Of a stretch of 64,000 bases of DNA, positions 34,039-48,500 are shown in pieces. The number at the start of each line of letters is the position of its first letter. Position 1 is the stretch's first letter. The notes beneath the pieces are model-generated. The model saw nothing but the letters and a program-made list of their open reading frames with translations, had not been told where the DNA came from and searched no databases. The DNA comes from Polychytrium aggregatum (Eukaryota > Chytridiomycota > Chytridiomycetes > Polychytriales), in the NCBI RefSeq assembly GCF_025602895.1, contig NW_026516268.1, positions 186,001 through 250,000 of the forward strand, in the 5' to 3' direction. The translations under genes and the position numbers were made by a program.

Positions 34039-37000
34039 TCAGTCCACTTTCATATCGTCGGGTCCGCTTCCTTGGGGACGAGACTCGCCCTGTGATGCAG
34101 GGGCCTGAGATGCCGTCGCTCCTGCCGGGGATGGGTCGCCGTTCTGCGATGGGGCACGTTGCGGGGCGGACGACGACAGGCCCGAGGCCGGCTGGTGGGA
34201 CGGGGAGTGAGGCTGACCAGAGGTCTGAGCCGGGGGCTGCTGTGTGGGCTGCGGTTGAGGCGACTGGGACGACGGTTGTGGAGGAATATGAGGGGGCTGT
34301 GTTCCGGCCTCTGCAGGCAGCGCCGGGCTGGACGAGGCCAAAGGTGCGTGGGATTTGGAGCCGTGGCCGTCCTGGGCATGTGCTGTCGACCCAGAATGGG
34401 CGGGCTGGGAAAACGACGTGGATGACATCATCGAGGGACCAGCGGGGACGAATCCATCGGGAGGGAGTTCGGCAGCAACTCGCCAGATTCGTACCCGCGA
34501 GTCACCGGAGCCCGTGGCAAACAGGCCACCAACGGGGCCAAAGGCAATACTGATGACTGCTCGGATGCGATGGGGGCATTCATGAAGCAGGCGTGTCATC
34601 CGCCAGTCGAAGGACACCGAGCAAATCCAATGGGCGGAATGAGTAAACAAAGAGAGTGAGCAATCAGTAATGCAGGTAGGCCCGAGCACAACACGCAGCG
34701 GAGCGCTGCGCGGAAGGGGATTCTGGCGCCGTGAATTCACCGTTGTTTCTACTCAGCATCACCCGCACACCCGTCCATGTGCAACGCCAGGCTCAGTTCT
34801 GCCTCGTGTGTCCAGTTTCCTGTGTCGGTCGACTTTGACTGGCAGGCGCTGGTCGTGTCCTCTGCTCATCGACGGCCCCGTCGGCATTTCCAACCAGAAC
34901 AATGCCACCTCACTCCACGCCACACCACACGGCACCGATTCTCGCTCCAGGTGCGTATTGTATCTGGGATGAAGGCACTCACCAGAGTTTCGATGGCCTT
35001 GCAGCATGAACTGGCAGACCGAGTTGGGTTCAGTCCGCGAGCCCTCCGAGTTTGCCCGGCCGTCCCAGAAGATCACTTTGCGGTCCTTGCTGGCGCTGAC
35101 AACCCACTCGACACCAGCAAGGATGTCGCCGCTGGGAGTGCTCACAGCTTCACCATCATCATTGACACGGCCCAGGCTCGAGTTGACACCGGCAAAGGCA
35201 ACCGAGAGGACAAAGTCGCGGTGACCCTCGAAGGTGTGGCGACACTCGGTCGTGACGATGGGCTCATAAGGCTCCAGCTGCGCGGCCGACGTCGATCGGC
35301 TACTTTTGGCAAGGTAGTTGATCGTGTGAGGTGAGAGATCCCAGATCTTGAGCGTCCGATCGAGGGCGCCAGACACGACTGATCGGCCGTCGGGCGAGAA
35401 CGCGACCGCATAGACCGAGTCTGAGTGGCCCTCGAATCGCTCCAGCATCTGTCCGGTCTGGATGTCCCAGATGCGAACCATACGATCCAGAGAGCCCTAG
35501 AGACATGGGCACCATAGTTAGTCGCTGTTGGCACAATGGCATCCAACGGAGCATGGGAGTGCTGTGGCGGATCGAGGGAAATGGCATGCATGTCACGCTG
35601 GATCATGTGGGGTGCACATCATGGAGTGTGCATGACAAGGAGAATGCCTCCAAAGCGCGGATGGCTTTGCAGCCCAGGGTTGATATGTACCGAGACGACG
35701 CAGCGGCTGTCCAGCGGGCTCATCGCGATGCTCGTGACACCGAGATCCTTGTATCCGGGGCCAAGCGTCTTGTCGTTTGCGACCGACATCTCAACTGTAC
35801 AGCGGCCGGTTTCAGAGTCCCAGACCTACAAGCCATAGATACATGTATGAGGTATGTTGGCGGTGCATCACAAGCAGTGCATCGCTGACAGGCTCGAGCG
35901 AGTCCGATGCAAATGGAGCCATCTGTCTCCGAGCGACTGCCTCTCGCGCAAGCAACGTCTCATCGCATGATACTTACGCGAATGTTGTAGTCGCCACTTC
36001 CGCTGACAATATACTTGCCGTCCTTGGACCAATCCAGGCTGTAGATATCCTGGCTGTGGCCCGTCAGCACGATCTTGATGCGCGATTTCGACAGATCCCA
36101 GACACGAATGATTTGATCCTCAGCGCCGGTTGCAAGGTATTTGCCGCACGGCGAGAAAGCGACCGAGCGCACGTAAGAGTCCGCCTCGGGATTTTCGCAT
36201 TCGTCATCGACGAGCGAGCTACGATTCACGGAGTGGATCCAAACTGATTGTTAATTCCATGCGTGCGACAGGCCACACCAGTAGTGATCTGAATCTCGTA
36301 GTGTCGGCCAAGGGCGCTTCCCATCTTGACAGATCGACGGCATCCATTTGAGCTTTTATCAAGCAAGTGGCGAATCATAGCTACAGCAGACTAGATTGAT
36401 ACGTACGCGATTTGTAATCCGGTGATGGCATCAAACAGACGCACGCGTCGATTTGATCCCGTGGCAAGGAACTTGCCGTCGTTTGAGAATTTGACACAGC
36501 AGACAACGCTGTTCCACCGCGCATACAGAAAAGGAGGGCAGAAATGTAAGCCGATATGGTCCCGAAACAGGTAACGCGCGATGCGGTCAAGACATAGACC
36601 CGTTACTTGTCCGCTCACCTTCCGTGGTCGAGATTGTGGACCAGACGGACGTTGAGCTTGGCCTGCTTGAGGCTGGGGCTCTTGTGGTTGTAGACAACCA
36701 GCCAGTCATCATTCTCGGTCTTCCAGGCCTGCGGAGATTCGGGGTCGAGATCATAGAGGCCAGTGACTGGCTGGTGCGCGCGAAGCCGGGGGGGAGCTAC
36801 GTTGGCAGGTGGCTGCTCAGCAGCGTGATGGCCATGCGTCGGGCCGCGGTTGTTGCTGTTGTTGCTGTTGTTGTTGTTGCTAGGGAGAACCGATTGAGGG
36901 CGGTTGGCAGGGACATCACCGGGATGCAGGTTATGGTTGGGGCCTGGGTTGGGATAGGGTTGCGAAGGATGATTTGGGAAGTTGTAGTGGCCATGGGGGC

Positions 37001-38352
37001 CAGGGTGGACCGAGGGATCTCGGTCGGGTCTCTGATGCCGATCAGATGCAGGGAGATCCAGGTGGATGGATCAAATAGGGTCATAACGACGGTGGATCAC
37101 GTCGCAAGTTAGTAGAGTCGCAGCTGTAATCTATATTCGTACCGCAGAGTGGAGTAGCTCGTCTGAACAGAGGAGGGGCAGGAGGGGGGGGACTCACCGG
37201 CTTGAAACCGTCGCCATCGGGCTTTGGAGTCATTTTCGGGGGTAGGGATTTGGGACCAAAGCTGCCGTCACGATACATAGGATCAGACATATGGACATCC
37301 TCGCCAAGCCTGGGCTTCTTTGGATCCATCGGACTCGGGCCGTTGGGCTGGCTGTACATGGCGGGCGGGAGATTGCGCTCATGCATCATTTCGCCTGTTT
37401 GGTAGACATTGGTGTTGCGGTGTTAGGTCCGACTGTGGAGCCAGCAAGCGAAACAGTACATGGAGCGAGGAAGGGAGGTAAACCGGACCACTGGACATGC
37501 AGCTGAGCCACGGCGAGCGTAACTGATACGATCGCAGCGTGGCTGAGTGCGACGACAGTCCAAGTGGCCTCGAGAAAGGCTAGGACGGCGCACAGAGCAA
37601 GGTCATTACCGTGGTGGCCGCTTGGGATCGAAGGTCTGTTTGGGCCAGGAACATTTGGAGGGGCACCTTCAGGGAATGAGGGGCCATTGTTCCAGACGCC
37701 CTTGCCGTCATTTGGGCCTCCACGGCCATCCAGTAAAGCCCGCAGGCGCTTGATCTCATCCTCGTATTGGTCCTTCATCTTGAGATGTAGCCGCTCGAGC
37801 TCGATGAAGTTTTGCTGAAACTGAGCGACTTCCTGGATCTGGTGGCTTACTGGAGAAGGGATGATCGAGAGGATGGAGAGGCCACGGGTTCAGAAGAGAC
37901 GAGGAAGCAACACCAACAAAAGAGGCAATATGGGGTATGCAGCATGCAATTCTATGGAGCGAGCGAGAGGGCGCAGGTGGGAGAAGAGCATGGACAAAGG
38001 GAGCCAAGATCGATCAAGGGATGGATCGTTCACAGTGACGAACGGAGAGATAGACACGGGCAGGGAACTAGGGGGGCCATGCGACGGAATGGCAAATACA
38101 TTTTTGCTCGGCTTCATCTCGCTGAATCTTGACGGTTTTGAGCTCGTTGCTGAAGTAATCGAACTCCTTCTTGATGGCGTCGAGGTATTCGGGGATGCGG
38201 CGGCTCGATGACGTGGGCTGCTGTGGTTGAGGCGGCTGCTGCGGCTGCTGCTGCTGGCTCACCATAGGCATATGCTGGGCCTGAGGAGGGGGAGGCTGAG
38301 GCTGCTGGGGAGGGGGCTGCTGGGGGGGCTGGCCGCGCTGCTGATAGGACAT
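34039..38352 (-). CDS. TUP1: Transcriptional corepressor Tup1 (WD40)
   Basis: General corepressor that works with Cyc8/Ssn6. Exons 38100-38352, 37610-37849, 37198-37394, 36619-37031, 36407-36508, 35978-36218, 35691-35825, 34983-35496, 34039-34556 join in phase to 870 aa. N-terminus: Gln/Pro-rich, then the Tup_N tetramerisation helices ([17 protein letters not shown], QDLxx... [16 protein letters not shown]). A Pro/His/Asn-rich linker includes an Asn tract coded by a (GTT)n region. The [17 protein letters not shown] segment leads into seven WD repeats ending VRLFD, IRVWD, IRVWD, VRIWD, LKIWD, VIFWD and VRIW. Several repeats are completed only by splicing. A ~130-residue Pro/Gln/Ser-rich tail after the propeller is longer than in yeast. 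Start divergent from eIF2D. Confidence 0.95.
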
Positions 38353-38760
38353 GGCGGGTGGACAGGTGTGGGTGCGGGTGCGAGACGGCTGGGAAGCCAA
38401 GACAGATCAAAGCAAAACCCGGCGAGCAGAGGAAGGAAAACGGGCCGATCTCGGAAGGCGACCAGGGGGCGAGAGCGAGAGCGAGAGGCCGCGACCGAGA
38501 GCGGGGGCGAGAACGCAGCGAGACGGCGCCGAGAACGTGACTGCCCGCGGCACGGAACGGCTGCTGCCACGGACAGGCTCGTGTCACTGCCGTGCACTCG
38601 ATCCGACATGCACTCGATCCGCAATGCACTCGATCCGCAGTGCACTGCCACACACCGCCATCCACCCCCGGTTCGGCGTCCGCGCTTGTCCGCCTTCACT
38701 TGTGCTTGCGCTTCTCGTCTTTCACGCCGCCCAACCACCCACATCCATTCATCGGCAGCC
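38353..38760. promoter_or_regulatory. Bidirectional promoter region, TUP1/eIF2D
   Basis: 408 bp between divergent start codons. Contains a gagcga purine-rich run (38461-38510) and three copies of a cactcgatccg unit at 38596-38642. No TATA box evident. Confidence 0.45.
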
Positions 38761-41700
38761 ATGTTCAGGAAGGCCTTCACCGTCAAGTCCCAGGACCCGC
38801 AGCGATCGAGCGACCGGCGCAAGTTCCGCTCCGAGCTCACCGCGCGCTTCCCAGGCCTCCTGGATGTCGATCCGGCAACAAGCTCTCCGCTGATCGACGT
38901 CGTTTTCCCGCTCAAGCAGACGGCGTCCTCGGGCCTCGTGGTGATCTCCAAGATCACGACTTCAGGCGGCGAAGTCCTGTCCGTCTTCAGTCTCGACGGC
39001 CAGCCGGCCTTCTTCAAGGACAGCTACGGATACATTTATCCAACCGGTGGGGTGTTGCTCGATGGCGTTGCCGATAGGCCTGTCCTCAAGTTCTTGATCT
39101 GGCTGCACATGACTGCCTGCTGCGATCTCGCAATTTTGCAATTCCGCCTCGTATCCGTGGTGTTCATCCGGTATTTTGACACCATCGTCGCATCACGAAC
39201 ATGCAAACTAAACCAATTGGTGCAATCGCCTCACTCACCTGGACAGTGTACACCATCTGGAAATCCCCGAACGCATGGACGACCTTCACCACTCATGAAC
39301 CTGTCCTGAAGCGCCTGTTTGGCGGTGCCGGTAACCCATTGCGAATGCGTGCCTGTCGGTGTTCCTTCATGTTGGTGCCACCCTTGCCGTTGGAAAGACC
39401 CACTGACCGAAATAACCGGCCATACGCAGATCTGATGCTCCCGGGCGTTGTCCGGCCTGGGGCCGGCTTTGCCTCGTTCAAGGCTGATGAAGTCGCCGTC
39501 GTCAACATCCGTGGATACGAGTATGTCCCAAGCATCTGGCCCGCGCTGCATATTCAGGCAGTTGTTGCTCTCATGCTGGAGTCACTGGCCTCCAGCGACC
39601 CCGAAAGGGTGCTCAATGCACCCGTATTCCATGGATCGTCGTGAATTACCATCGCGGATGAGCATCCTGCTGTTCTCTGAGCCAGGCGCTCTCCCGCAAT
39701 CCATCAAGCGACCGTTTTGGATTCTGCATGCAGAGACGCTCGCGCTGGTGTTCTATTCCAACATATTGCTTCTACTCCACCGCACCGGACCCATCTGTAG
39801 CATTCCGCTTGCGGTGGGGCGCACCGCCTATTCCGCTGACGAAATCAACGCGATGGGAAAGCTGCAAGGCAAAGCCGTTGTCATTGCACACACGTATGGC
39901 GATCATCTGTGGTATGTTTGCCCTCAGCCCGTACCCCCGCCACATCGATTGACTCCACTCTCGTGAAGATAGTGGGTCGGTTCATTCATTCATCCACAAA
40001 TGCGTCGGGGTCACTTCCGTTTGGATACCCCGGCGATTGATCCCACTACGAAATCGCAGGCAAATGGGTGATCGCTCGGAACCACCCGAGATTCCCCAGA
40101 ACTTTGACGACACCCCCGAAGAACTCGACAGCGAAGATGAGACAGACGAAATCGACGATGCAGACAATGTTGCGCCCACAGATGCCGAAATTGATCAAGC
40201 CGATGCTGTCCAGGTCTCGGTCGACTCTGTCACCGACCTCGCTGCACAGCTCGATGAAGTCCATGTCGATGTCACCGCCGATGCCCAAGATAACACCGTA
40301 CCGGAGGAAGCCGTCGAATCGCTTGACGACGATGCAGTTGTAATCACCGCGAAAGGTAGGCACGCCCATCCACCCCGCGCTCCTGTGCATAGACCGTCGC
40401 GACGAAGGCCAATATTATTCGACGTGCGCATACAACTGGCCGCACAAAATCGAACATGCTGCTGGTCTCCTCATGGACAAGTGCGCACAAGCTGCACGCT
40501 TCATGGTTTGAAGCACCTCTGAGATCCGTCTTCCCTCTTGTCCTCTCAATTGTACAGATATGGACGAGTTTCTTGAGACGGCCTTTCTCACCTGCATAAC
40601 CACCAAACTTGCCGAAGACCCAAAAGTGCTCCCCTTGCATGCTAGCACGCTGTACTCCAACTACATCATCCCATGTCGGTCGCTGGGCTCTATTGTGGAC
40701 ATCAAGCTCTCGACTCACAAGAAGGTGCAATCACGTTTGGGAAGCCTGTTCCGGTGCTCGCATGCCACCGCCGTCTCGTTGCTCCACAGCGTTTGCTCAT
40801 CGACGGCTGAATAAGCGTGCGAGTGTCAGTGTTCCTCAAACCAGCACGGTGGTAATGCACGGGGTAACTTACACCCGACTCGGACTTGTCTTCTTTCCAG
40901 GTTGGAAAGTTCTTGAAGGTCATGGAGAAGAAAGGGCTTGTCAAAATCAAAGAGAGAAGCGGCGAGACCGTTCTCGTGGGCATCAACTTTCAGCATCCGC
41001 AGTAGGTTATGTTTCTTTTTCTGTCCTGTTCGTCGATTCAGGGGCCTGTTGTCAATATGGCGACCCTCCCTCATCTATCGTAGCCTGGCGCGACCGGGAA
41101 CTGAAGGCACGACTGAATTGAGTGCACGACCGGGATCTCACCACTCGAATGTCTTATCTTGCCTCCCGATGCCATGTAATTCCGTTTGCCAAACCTTCCC
41201 GGATCACACCAACAAAGAATCGTAGCCTTTCAGCCCCCAAAGAGGATCGCCGGTGCCGAAAAGCCAGTAAAGAAGCCCGACAGTACCACAGGCTCGGCGC
41301 AAACTTCGACTTCCGCTCTTGCTGGCGAAACAATCAAAACTACAGAGCTGCTCAAGCCTCACGGCGCCACACTTGCGTTCTTTTCGAACCTCGGCTTCAA
41401 GGACCGGCTCTTTACCCTCGCCGAACTGCGAGACTCGGTCGGTCAGTACATCCAGTCGCAGTCACTTGCCGACGAGAGTAATCCCCGGTAAGTGGAATCG
41501 GCCGAAGGGCACGCGCAAACATCTGCTATGCGACTTGGGGTTCGGCGCCTGCACCAATGCTGATCCAACTGGCATCTTTCTGTCTGAAGGATGATCAAGC
41601 TCGACGACTTGCTCGGCAATGCCGTCCGAGCCAAGGACGAGGACTTTGTGTGGCTCAAGCGAGATGTGATTGTCCAGCGGTACTTGATTTTCGCCCAGCT

Positions 41701-42400
41701 ACTGCCGCACAATGAGCTTGACAGTACCGGACGATATCCTGACCCACCCTCCTCCTGCTTCGGCCGTCGTTCCAACGGGATCACTTCCAGTCTCTCCGAT
41801 CGCATGCAACCGCATTATGAGCTATGCATTCCAGGACGTGAGCCCGAAATTTGGTAAGTGTTTCAGACGGTGATGCGTGGCGCCGGACTTGGCCGTTCAG
41901 TGGTCGCGGTTGGTATTTGGTGCTGCTTTGATTTACTCGCTCCTTGGAAACGTTACATTCGCTGCCCTTCGAGTAGCAAAGGCGCCTTGGTCCCCATGCT
42001 CGTTACCATTGAGCAGCGACAAGGCCGGAAGATGGTCACTCGCATCCAAGGCACCGAGCGCTATGGCATCCAGCCAGACGATCTTGCTGAGAGGCTCAAG
42101 GTCAAGTGCGCCAGTAGCGCGACGGGTGAGTAGCGAGGCCCGTGTCTCGGCAAGCGTTATCGCTCGCACTTGGGGCTGCTCGGGCTTCAAGCTAACTCGC
42201 CATCGGCGCTGCTGCTTCCAGTCAATCCGCTCGTGGTGAAGGCCAATGCCAAGCCGCTATACGAGGTCATGGTCCAAGGGTCCAAGCTCAAGGAAATCAA
42301 GGCCGTTTTGGCGGACGAGTACCATATCCCCTTCACCAAGGGCGAGCCACGCAGCAGCCGATTCGTGGACGTGGTCGACAAGTCTGGTGGAAAGAAATAG
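38761..42400 (+). CDS. TMA64: Translation factor eIF2D (ligatin, Tma64)
   Basis: Ribosome recycling and non-canonical initiation factor that handles tRNA on the 40S P site. Exons 38761-39046, 39247-39330, 39430-39520, 39801-39911, 40060-40355, 40558-40724, 40901-41001, 41218-41487, 41590-41679, 41791-41853, 41977-42125, 42222-42400 join in phase to 628 aa. N-terminal MCT-1-like/PUA part: MFRKAFTVKSQDPQRSSDRR, IWKSPNA, GVVRPGAGFASFKADEVAVV, HTYGDHLW. An acidic linker (residues ~205-290) follows, then the winged-helix/SWIB region (LPLHASTLYSNYIIPCR) and C-terminal SUI1: GRKMVTRIQGTERYGIQPD, EVMVQGSKLKEIKAVLADEY. Human eIF2D is 584 aa; the acidic linker explains the extra length. Confidence 0.95.
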
Positions 42401-42595
42401 ACTGCGACCTATCCTGGTATTCCCAGGAGATGCTGCTGTTTGGGACAGAACATGTATCTGGCTTTAATCTAGATATCTAACTCGTCGAAGGAACAAATGG
42501 CGCTGCGTCATGGCGCATGGTGTGCGGACGGGACCTTCCTTCCTGCACACAGAGGGAGGCGTTGGCGGGCTGGGTTGATGTACGCGTGGCTCGCT

Positions 42596-45500
42596 TCAGG
42601 CACCGTCGCAGAGGAACAGATCTTGGATGAGCTGGATAGGGGCTTGGTCATAAACGACAAGCTTCGGGTCTCGGATCTTGTCTTCGAGAATGGCGTCGAG
42701 CAACGTTCGGATTCCATTGACCAGGACTGGGAAACGAGAAACGAGAAACGAGAAACGAGAAACGAGAAACGAGAAACGAGAAACGAGAAACGAGAAACGA
42801 GAAACGAGAAACGCAGTGGGTCGTGAATGTGTGTCCGGAGGGGCCAGACGGGCAGCTCAAGCTCAACCTCAACCAGGGCAATCCCGCACCGGGCGGAGCT
42901 CTTGATGTTACAACTGACCTGCGATGCGAGGGAACGCTTGGAGGGAAATGTTGCCTCCCACACGCACGACGCCGTGGTTGTGGTCCATGGAGAGCGGGCC
43001 TCCAAACATCAGGATCGGCCAAGGCGAGATCGTGGTGGTGTCGCGCAAGAATACCTTGGAGGTCGAGACCATTTGGTGGAAGACGATGAAGGGAGAGTCG
43101 AACTTGCGGGCGGAGAAGTTGATCGATGTGGGGTGGACGAATGTGCGTCCTAGTTTTGGGTGTCAGGACGGTGGAATATAGCGGCGGCCGAACAAGGTTG
43201 TCAGCTGCATCCATCTGCGCATCAAGCCGACCGCACATCCCGAAACCACCCCTCGAGCTCGCCTGTACGGCTTTGGATTGCCTACCAATCCTTTCCAGGC
43301 GAAACTTGATCTCGGATGCCTCGGGCAGCTGTGCCACCGATCCGTTGGGTGTCTCAACATACGTCGTTGGTGGGTTCTCGATCAGGACAACATTGGGATA
43401 CAGTCCCGCAAGAAGCGCCGCCTTGATGATCTTGGGCGACTGCGAGTTGCTGTTCATGCGCGGACACTGATCCAGGACTGGCCGTTTGCTGTCTGACTCC
43501 ACAAAGCCAATGTCGACCAGGTTGTCGAAATACTGCTGCCGCAGATCGGCAATGGCGCTGAGCGTGATCTGCGACAGGAAATTCTGCTCACAAAACCGTC
43601 GCTCGGCTGCTTTGCCTTCCTCACGCACTTGCTTCCATTCATCAAAGGCGCGGTTGTCCGTGAGCCAGTCGCTCTGTTCTTCGCTGAAACGGCCCCGCGC
43701 CCTATTCGGCAACCAGGCGACCCGAATGCGTGGTGTTAGTATGGGACGAGGGTGGGAGCACACTCGCTGAATGGAAGCGGCTGAACGGTGTCGTTCCCAG
43801 CAATGGTCTTGCCCACCATGGAGACACCCGTCAAGGAGGAAAGGATGAGCAATGCTGCCAAACTCACTCTTTTGCTTCATCGCGACTGTCCATCGGCGAC
43901 ACAAATGGGCTCTTGGTGCTCATGCATGCCGCGATCGTCAGGATTGGATCCAGACAGTTCAGGATACAGCCAAACCTATCATCAAGGCCAGCGGATGCAC
44001 TACGTTAACTGCTGGCTCACAGACAAGCGCCAGCGGACTATGCATCGCGCCCGAGGACTTACAGCAGCATCTTGGCGATCCTGAGGTCCGCCGGAATGGT
44101 TGCCTGTGCATGGCAGTGTGAAGTGTTTCAATGTTTCCGCAGTCGTGAGAAACCAAGGTCATGCCAAACGCAAGTCTGTCCGAGGGCTGCAGCAAAACGA
44201 ACTTACCAAATGCTTTCCGAGTGCCGTGAGCGTGCCGCTGCTTTTATTGACTGCATTCAGATCCTTGAGCGTATTCAGAGCTTTGGTGATGTTCTCCACG
44301 GCCGGGGGGTCAAGGGCCTAGAAGGCAGCCATCTACAGCGTCAGAGGTGGCACGTGGCTGTCGCTTTGCCCATCGTATATATATGCCAGTGTGCCCACCT
44401 TGCGCAGAAAGATCTGAGGATCCTCGTATCCCAGCGCCAGAACTTGCAAACAGAGCTGCTCCAGCGGAATTCTCAGAATCTCGGGGAGGGCTTGCGCCGG
44501 CATCTTGCGCTGTTCGAGCTTCTTGGTGTACAGCTTGAAACAGAAGCCTGGCCGCACACGGCCGGCACGACCACGGCGCTGCTTGCACGAGGCACGCGAG
44601 GCCCAAGTCTCGACCAGAGCCATCATTTGGCCATCATAGTTCATTTCTAGCAGTAGTTCAGGACGTTGTTATGATGGACAGCTCGCACATGCATTCTGGT
44701 GACGCTCAATGTGCAACGGCAACATGGGACCCGCGGCTTACCCTTGACCTTGCCGGCATCGATCACAAACACGACATCATCGCTATTGTATGACGGAGGC
44801 GGAATGGTGAGGTTTGGGAGAGTGATCGCGGAGAATCGCGAGACAGCCCCTCTGAACATCCACACGGATGTCCCGCTCTGGCTTACATCGTAATACTCGT
44901 TTCGGCAATGTTTGTCGACACAATGATCTTGCGACAGCCCTTGCCATAGTTCTTGAAGACCAGCGACTGCTCTTTGGTGGAGAGGTTGGCATGGAGCGGC
45001 AGAACCTGCAGCCTTCCGCAGTCCGTGACTTCCGATTTGATTTGGTCGATGCACTTTTTGATTTCCATGACACCTGGTCGGAAAGCGCGAAGCGGCAATT
45101 CGGTGAGGTCGAGTCAAGGGAGAGGTCAAGTCAAGGGAAAGGGCAGTGTCGACACAAACTTGGTTGCCACGCAAGCCAACCAACGGGCTTTGCTTCCACC
45201 GACATTTAGGTTCTCGTCGTCCACCTCTGCGAGCGCGCCTATCAATGCATTGCCCATAGCGCCGCCACGGGTGCTTGACGCAAGCCGTACCTGGCATGAA
45301 GATCAAGATGGCGCCGTCGTCTTCTGGCAGACTCATGATGTGTCGAACCACTTGGGCGATCAGCTCGTAGTTGATGCGATCGCTTTCCTTTTCCGCGCGC
45401 ATCAAGGATATCATGGTTTGGTCGTCGTAGCCCTCGTCGGTATACTCCTTCTTCAAATCCTCAAGCTCGCTGGTCTGCTCGATCGAGGCTTTTCCTCGGC

Positions 45501-48500
45501 CCTTGGTCGACTTGACCATGTATCCAGTCTCCTTCAGGATACTCTCGAGGTAACTGTTTGAAGTGCGACCGATTCGTGCGATGAGTATCCCGCGCAGCGT
45601 CCTCCGAGCAGACCGCCATGCCACCAGTGCCACGACTTACATGTCTTTGACTGGATGAGTAAATCCAGGAATCTCCAGGACAGGAGCGTCCTTGAAGTAC
45701 TCCGAGAATGTGGTAGCGTTGATGGTGGCACTCATCAGGACCAGCTTGAGGTCCTTTCGCTGAGCCAGCAGATCGCGCAGGATTACGAGCAAGAAATCGC
45801 TCTCAACTAAATACAGAAGCACGAAGAGCATGTGCCAGACACAAACATCAGCAACACGCCTCAGATACCCTCCCTGCGTCGGTTCATTCGGGTAAGAACG
45901 GTGACGGGCTGCCATTGAAGGCAAGTGCGTACCGACACCCTGACGCTGAGACCGTAGCCCACCGCAGTAGCGGAAACCAACCTCCTCTCTCATGAACCTC
46001 GTCAATTATGATGTGCGATACTTGGTCCAGCGAGCGGTCATTGTGCAACATCCGAAGCAGGATACCCGTGGTGCAGAACAGCAGCCGCGTGCGCTCGCTG
46101 CGGACGGTTTCTCCTCGGATGGCATAGCCGACCGTGCTTCCCATCTTCTCGTTTCGCTCGGATGCAACTCTCTCGGCGAGGGACATGGCGCTGATACGTC
46201 GCGGCTGAGTGCAGATGATGCTGCAATTTGCAGCGCGCTTGGAAGTGTACATGCTCTCCAAGATGAACTGGCCGACCTGGGTGGATTTTCCGCTGTCAAG
46301 CAATATGCAGGGACAGAGGTCAGATTTTGCCGCGCTTCTCAGTACACCGCAGCCTATCGACAATCGATCGACAGTTGGGCGACAATCGATTGACAGTCGG
46401 GCGACAGATCATGGCAGATCGTTGCTCCAATCCAGGATGGATTGTCACTGTGAGCTGCTATCTTGACCCTTACCAGCCGGTTTCACCACAGATAATCACG
46501 ACCTGGCTACCAAGGACGCTCTGGTTGAACGTTTTGGATACGGATGAACGCTGTGAGATCTCTCGGCAGTGTGCTGCATTGCGAGAGCTCGACGAGACCC
46601 CCTCCGTCCGATCCATGGATACCTGGTGCGCCACACTCACCTCAATGATTTGGTCGCGGAACTTGTACGAGGGAAGCTTCTTGCGTTTCTCGAACATATT
46701 GATGAACTCGGACTCGCGCGCCTGCTGCTCGTATTGTTTGAGCAGCTCCAGGCTAAGTTTCCCGTCTGCGTCACAGAGATTGATTGGGGGCTTGGATCGG
46801 TTCGACGGTGCCGATTTGGCCTTGGATCGCTTTGAGGTAGAGTTGGCAGACAAGCCCGAGGCATCGACGGTACTGCTGGGTTCGGCCGCAGTGCTTCCGC
46901 CGATCGATCCATCGTTAGCTACGATCGATACCAACGGCGGGGGCGACGCTACGATTGAGGCGAGGTTGCCCTCAAGCCACGAGGACAGCGCGCCAACCAA
47001 AGGGAAACCAACCAAGCTGGCGCATTCACTGGCTAGTCCCTTTGTGATGCTCAGTCGGATGTATGTTGGAAGCGAGGGATTCAGGACGACGATGCCAGGG
47101 ATGTCATGAGGATAGGACTCGGTGATGTGGACCTCCAAGGTCGTCTTCTCAGCAACGCTGCCATCTTCGATGGTGACGGAGACGACCGTTGGGCTGGCTT
47201 TGACTGCGTCTTCTCCGTATATAGACACCAACACCTCGACCTCTTGGTCGATCATCTCCTTCTGCTCCTCAGGCGTTATCTCCACAGATGACTCCTCGGG
47301 TGTTTGGTGGCTGATCGCAGCTTTGGTGAGAAGGGACAGCGCCAGCACTTCGTTACCCAGAGCCTCGTCCAGCGCCCGCTCACACATTCTACGTGAGTAT
47401 CCCGAGCGATGCAGGCGAGAGATTGCATAGTTGCGGCCAAGAGACTGGGTGGTGTTCTTTTCTCCGACAATGTCGGATTCGATCTTTGGCATAAACTTGG
47501 CAGGGAGATCTGAGAGTGGTGTCGGGGATGCTCAGTGACAAACAGCTTACGGAATCAACGCAGCGGGACTCGATAGTGCAAGCATCGGAGACTGCCTACC
47601 GTCTTCAGGAACGTGGATACACAGCCAGTCAAGAAGCTCTCGGTCGGTTTTGGCAAATTGAAGGCCCTCTTCGACCTGGGGCTTGCGGAATCCTATCCTG
47701 ACGTATTTGTTCAACAGCATCTGCGAAGTGTCCTCAGACTTTGTCCGACAAGAGGAAGGTCAGCATGGACGATCCGGGCTGAAGCGTCTTGACACAATCA
47801 AAGCTTGCCAGCTAGCATGTTCAATATGATATTGATTCCGAAACACGACGCCGAACAAATACATCAGTCGGCCTGCACCCACAGGAGTAGTCCTCGAGTT
47901 GGCTGTACAACAGGACTCACCAGGCCACCGCCGTCTGCGAGCGGATGATTTCGCTGGATCCGCTGATGCTCCTGCTTCAACAGCTCCTCGATTCTGAATC
48001 GCATCTCCTTGCTCATGTTCAAGACAGGGAGGTTGTAGATGTCGGTCTTGGCATCTCCGTCTCTGGTGGGCCGACTTCCGGGAGCAGGCGTCTTGGCGGC
48101 AGAATCTGGGGTCGGGGCCGAGCTCGAGCCTCTCCCGGGCTGCTTCCCGCTCTGCCGCATTTCCTCGGCCTTGAAGGGGTCTCGGATGTTTGCCGAAGTA
48201 TCGACACCTTCGGTCTTCTGAGCCTCAGCAAGCTCGGCCCAGTAGCTGCTCTGCGACGGAGGCAGCAGTCGATTGAGCGACAGGTGCGAAAAGAACTTGA
48301 AGAGAGTGTATGTTGCGACCGTCTGTGGGGGGGGGAGAGATGAATGTGTGAATTGCAAGGTCTGGAGAAAGGGCTTCATCCCATCCGCACGATGTTCGGT
48401 CAGCACAAGACACCAACATGCTTGGCCTCCTGGTCGCTTTGATAGTACTGGCCGTTCCAGAATCTGAGCGACCTGATCTCTTTGGTTTTTTTGTCCTCGA

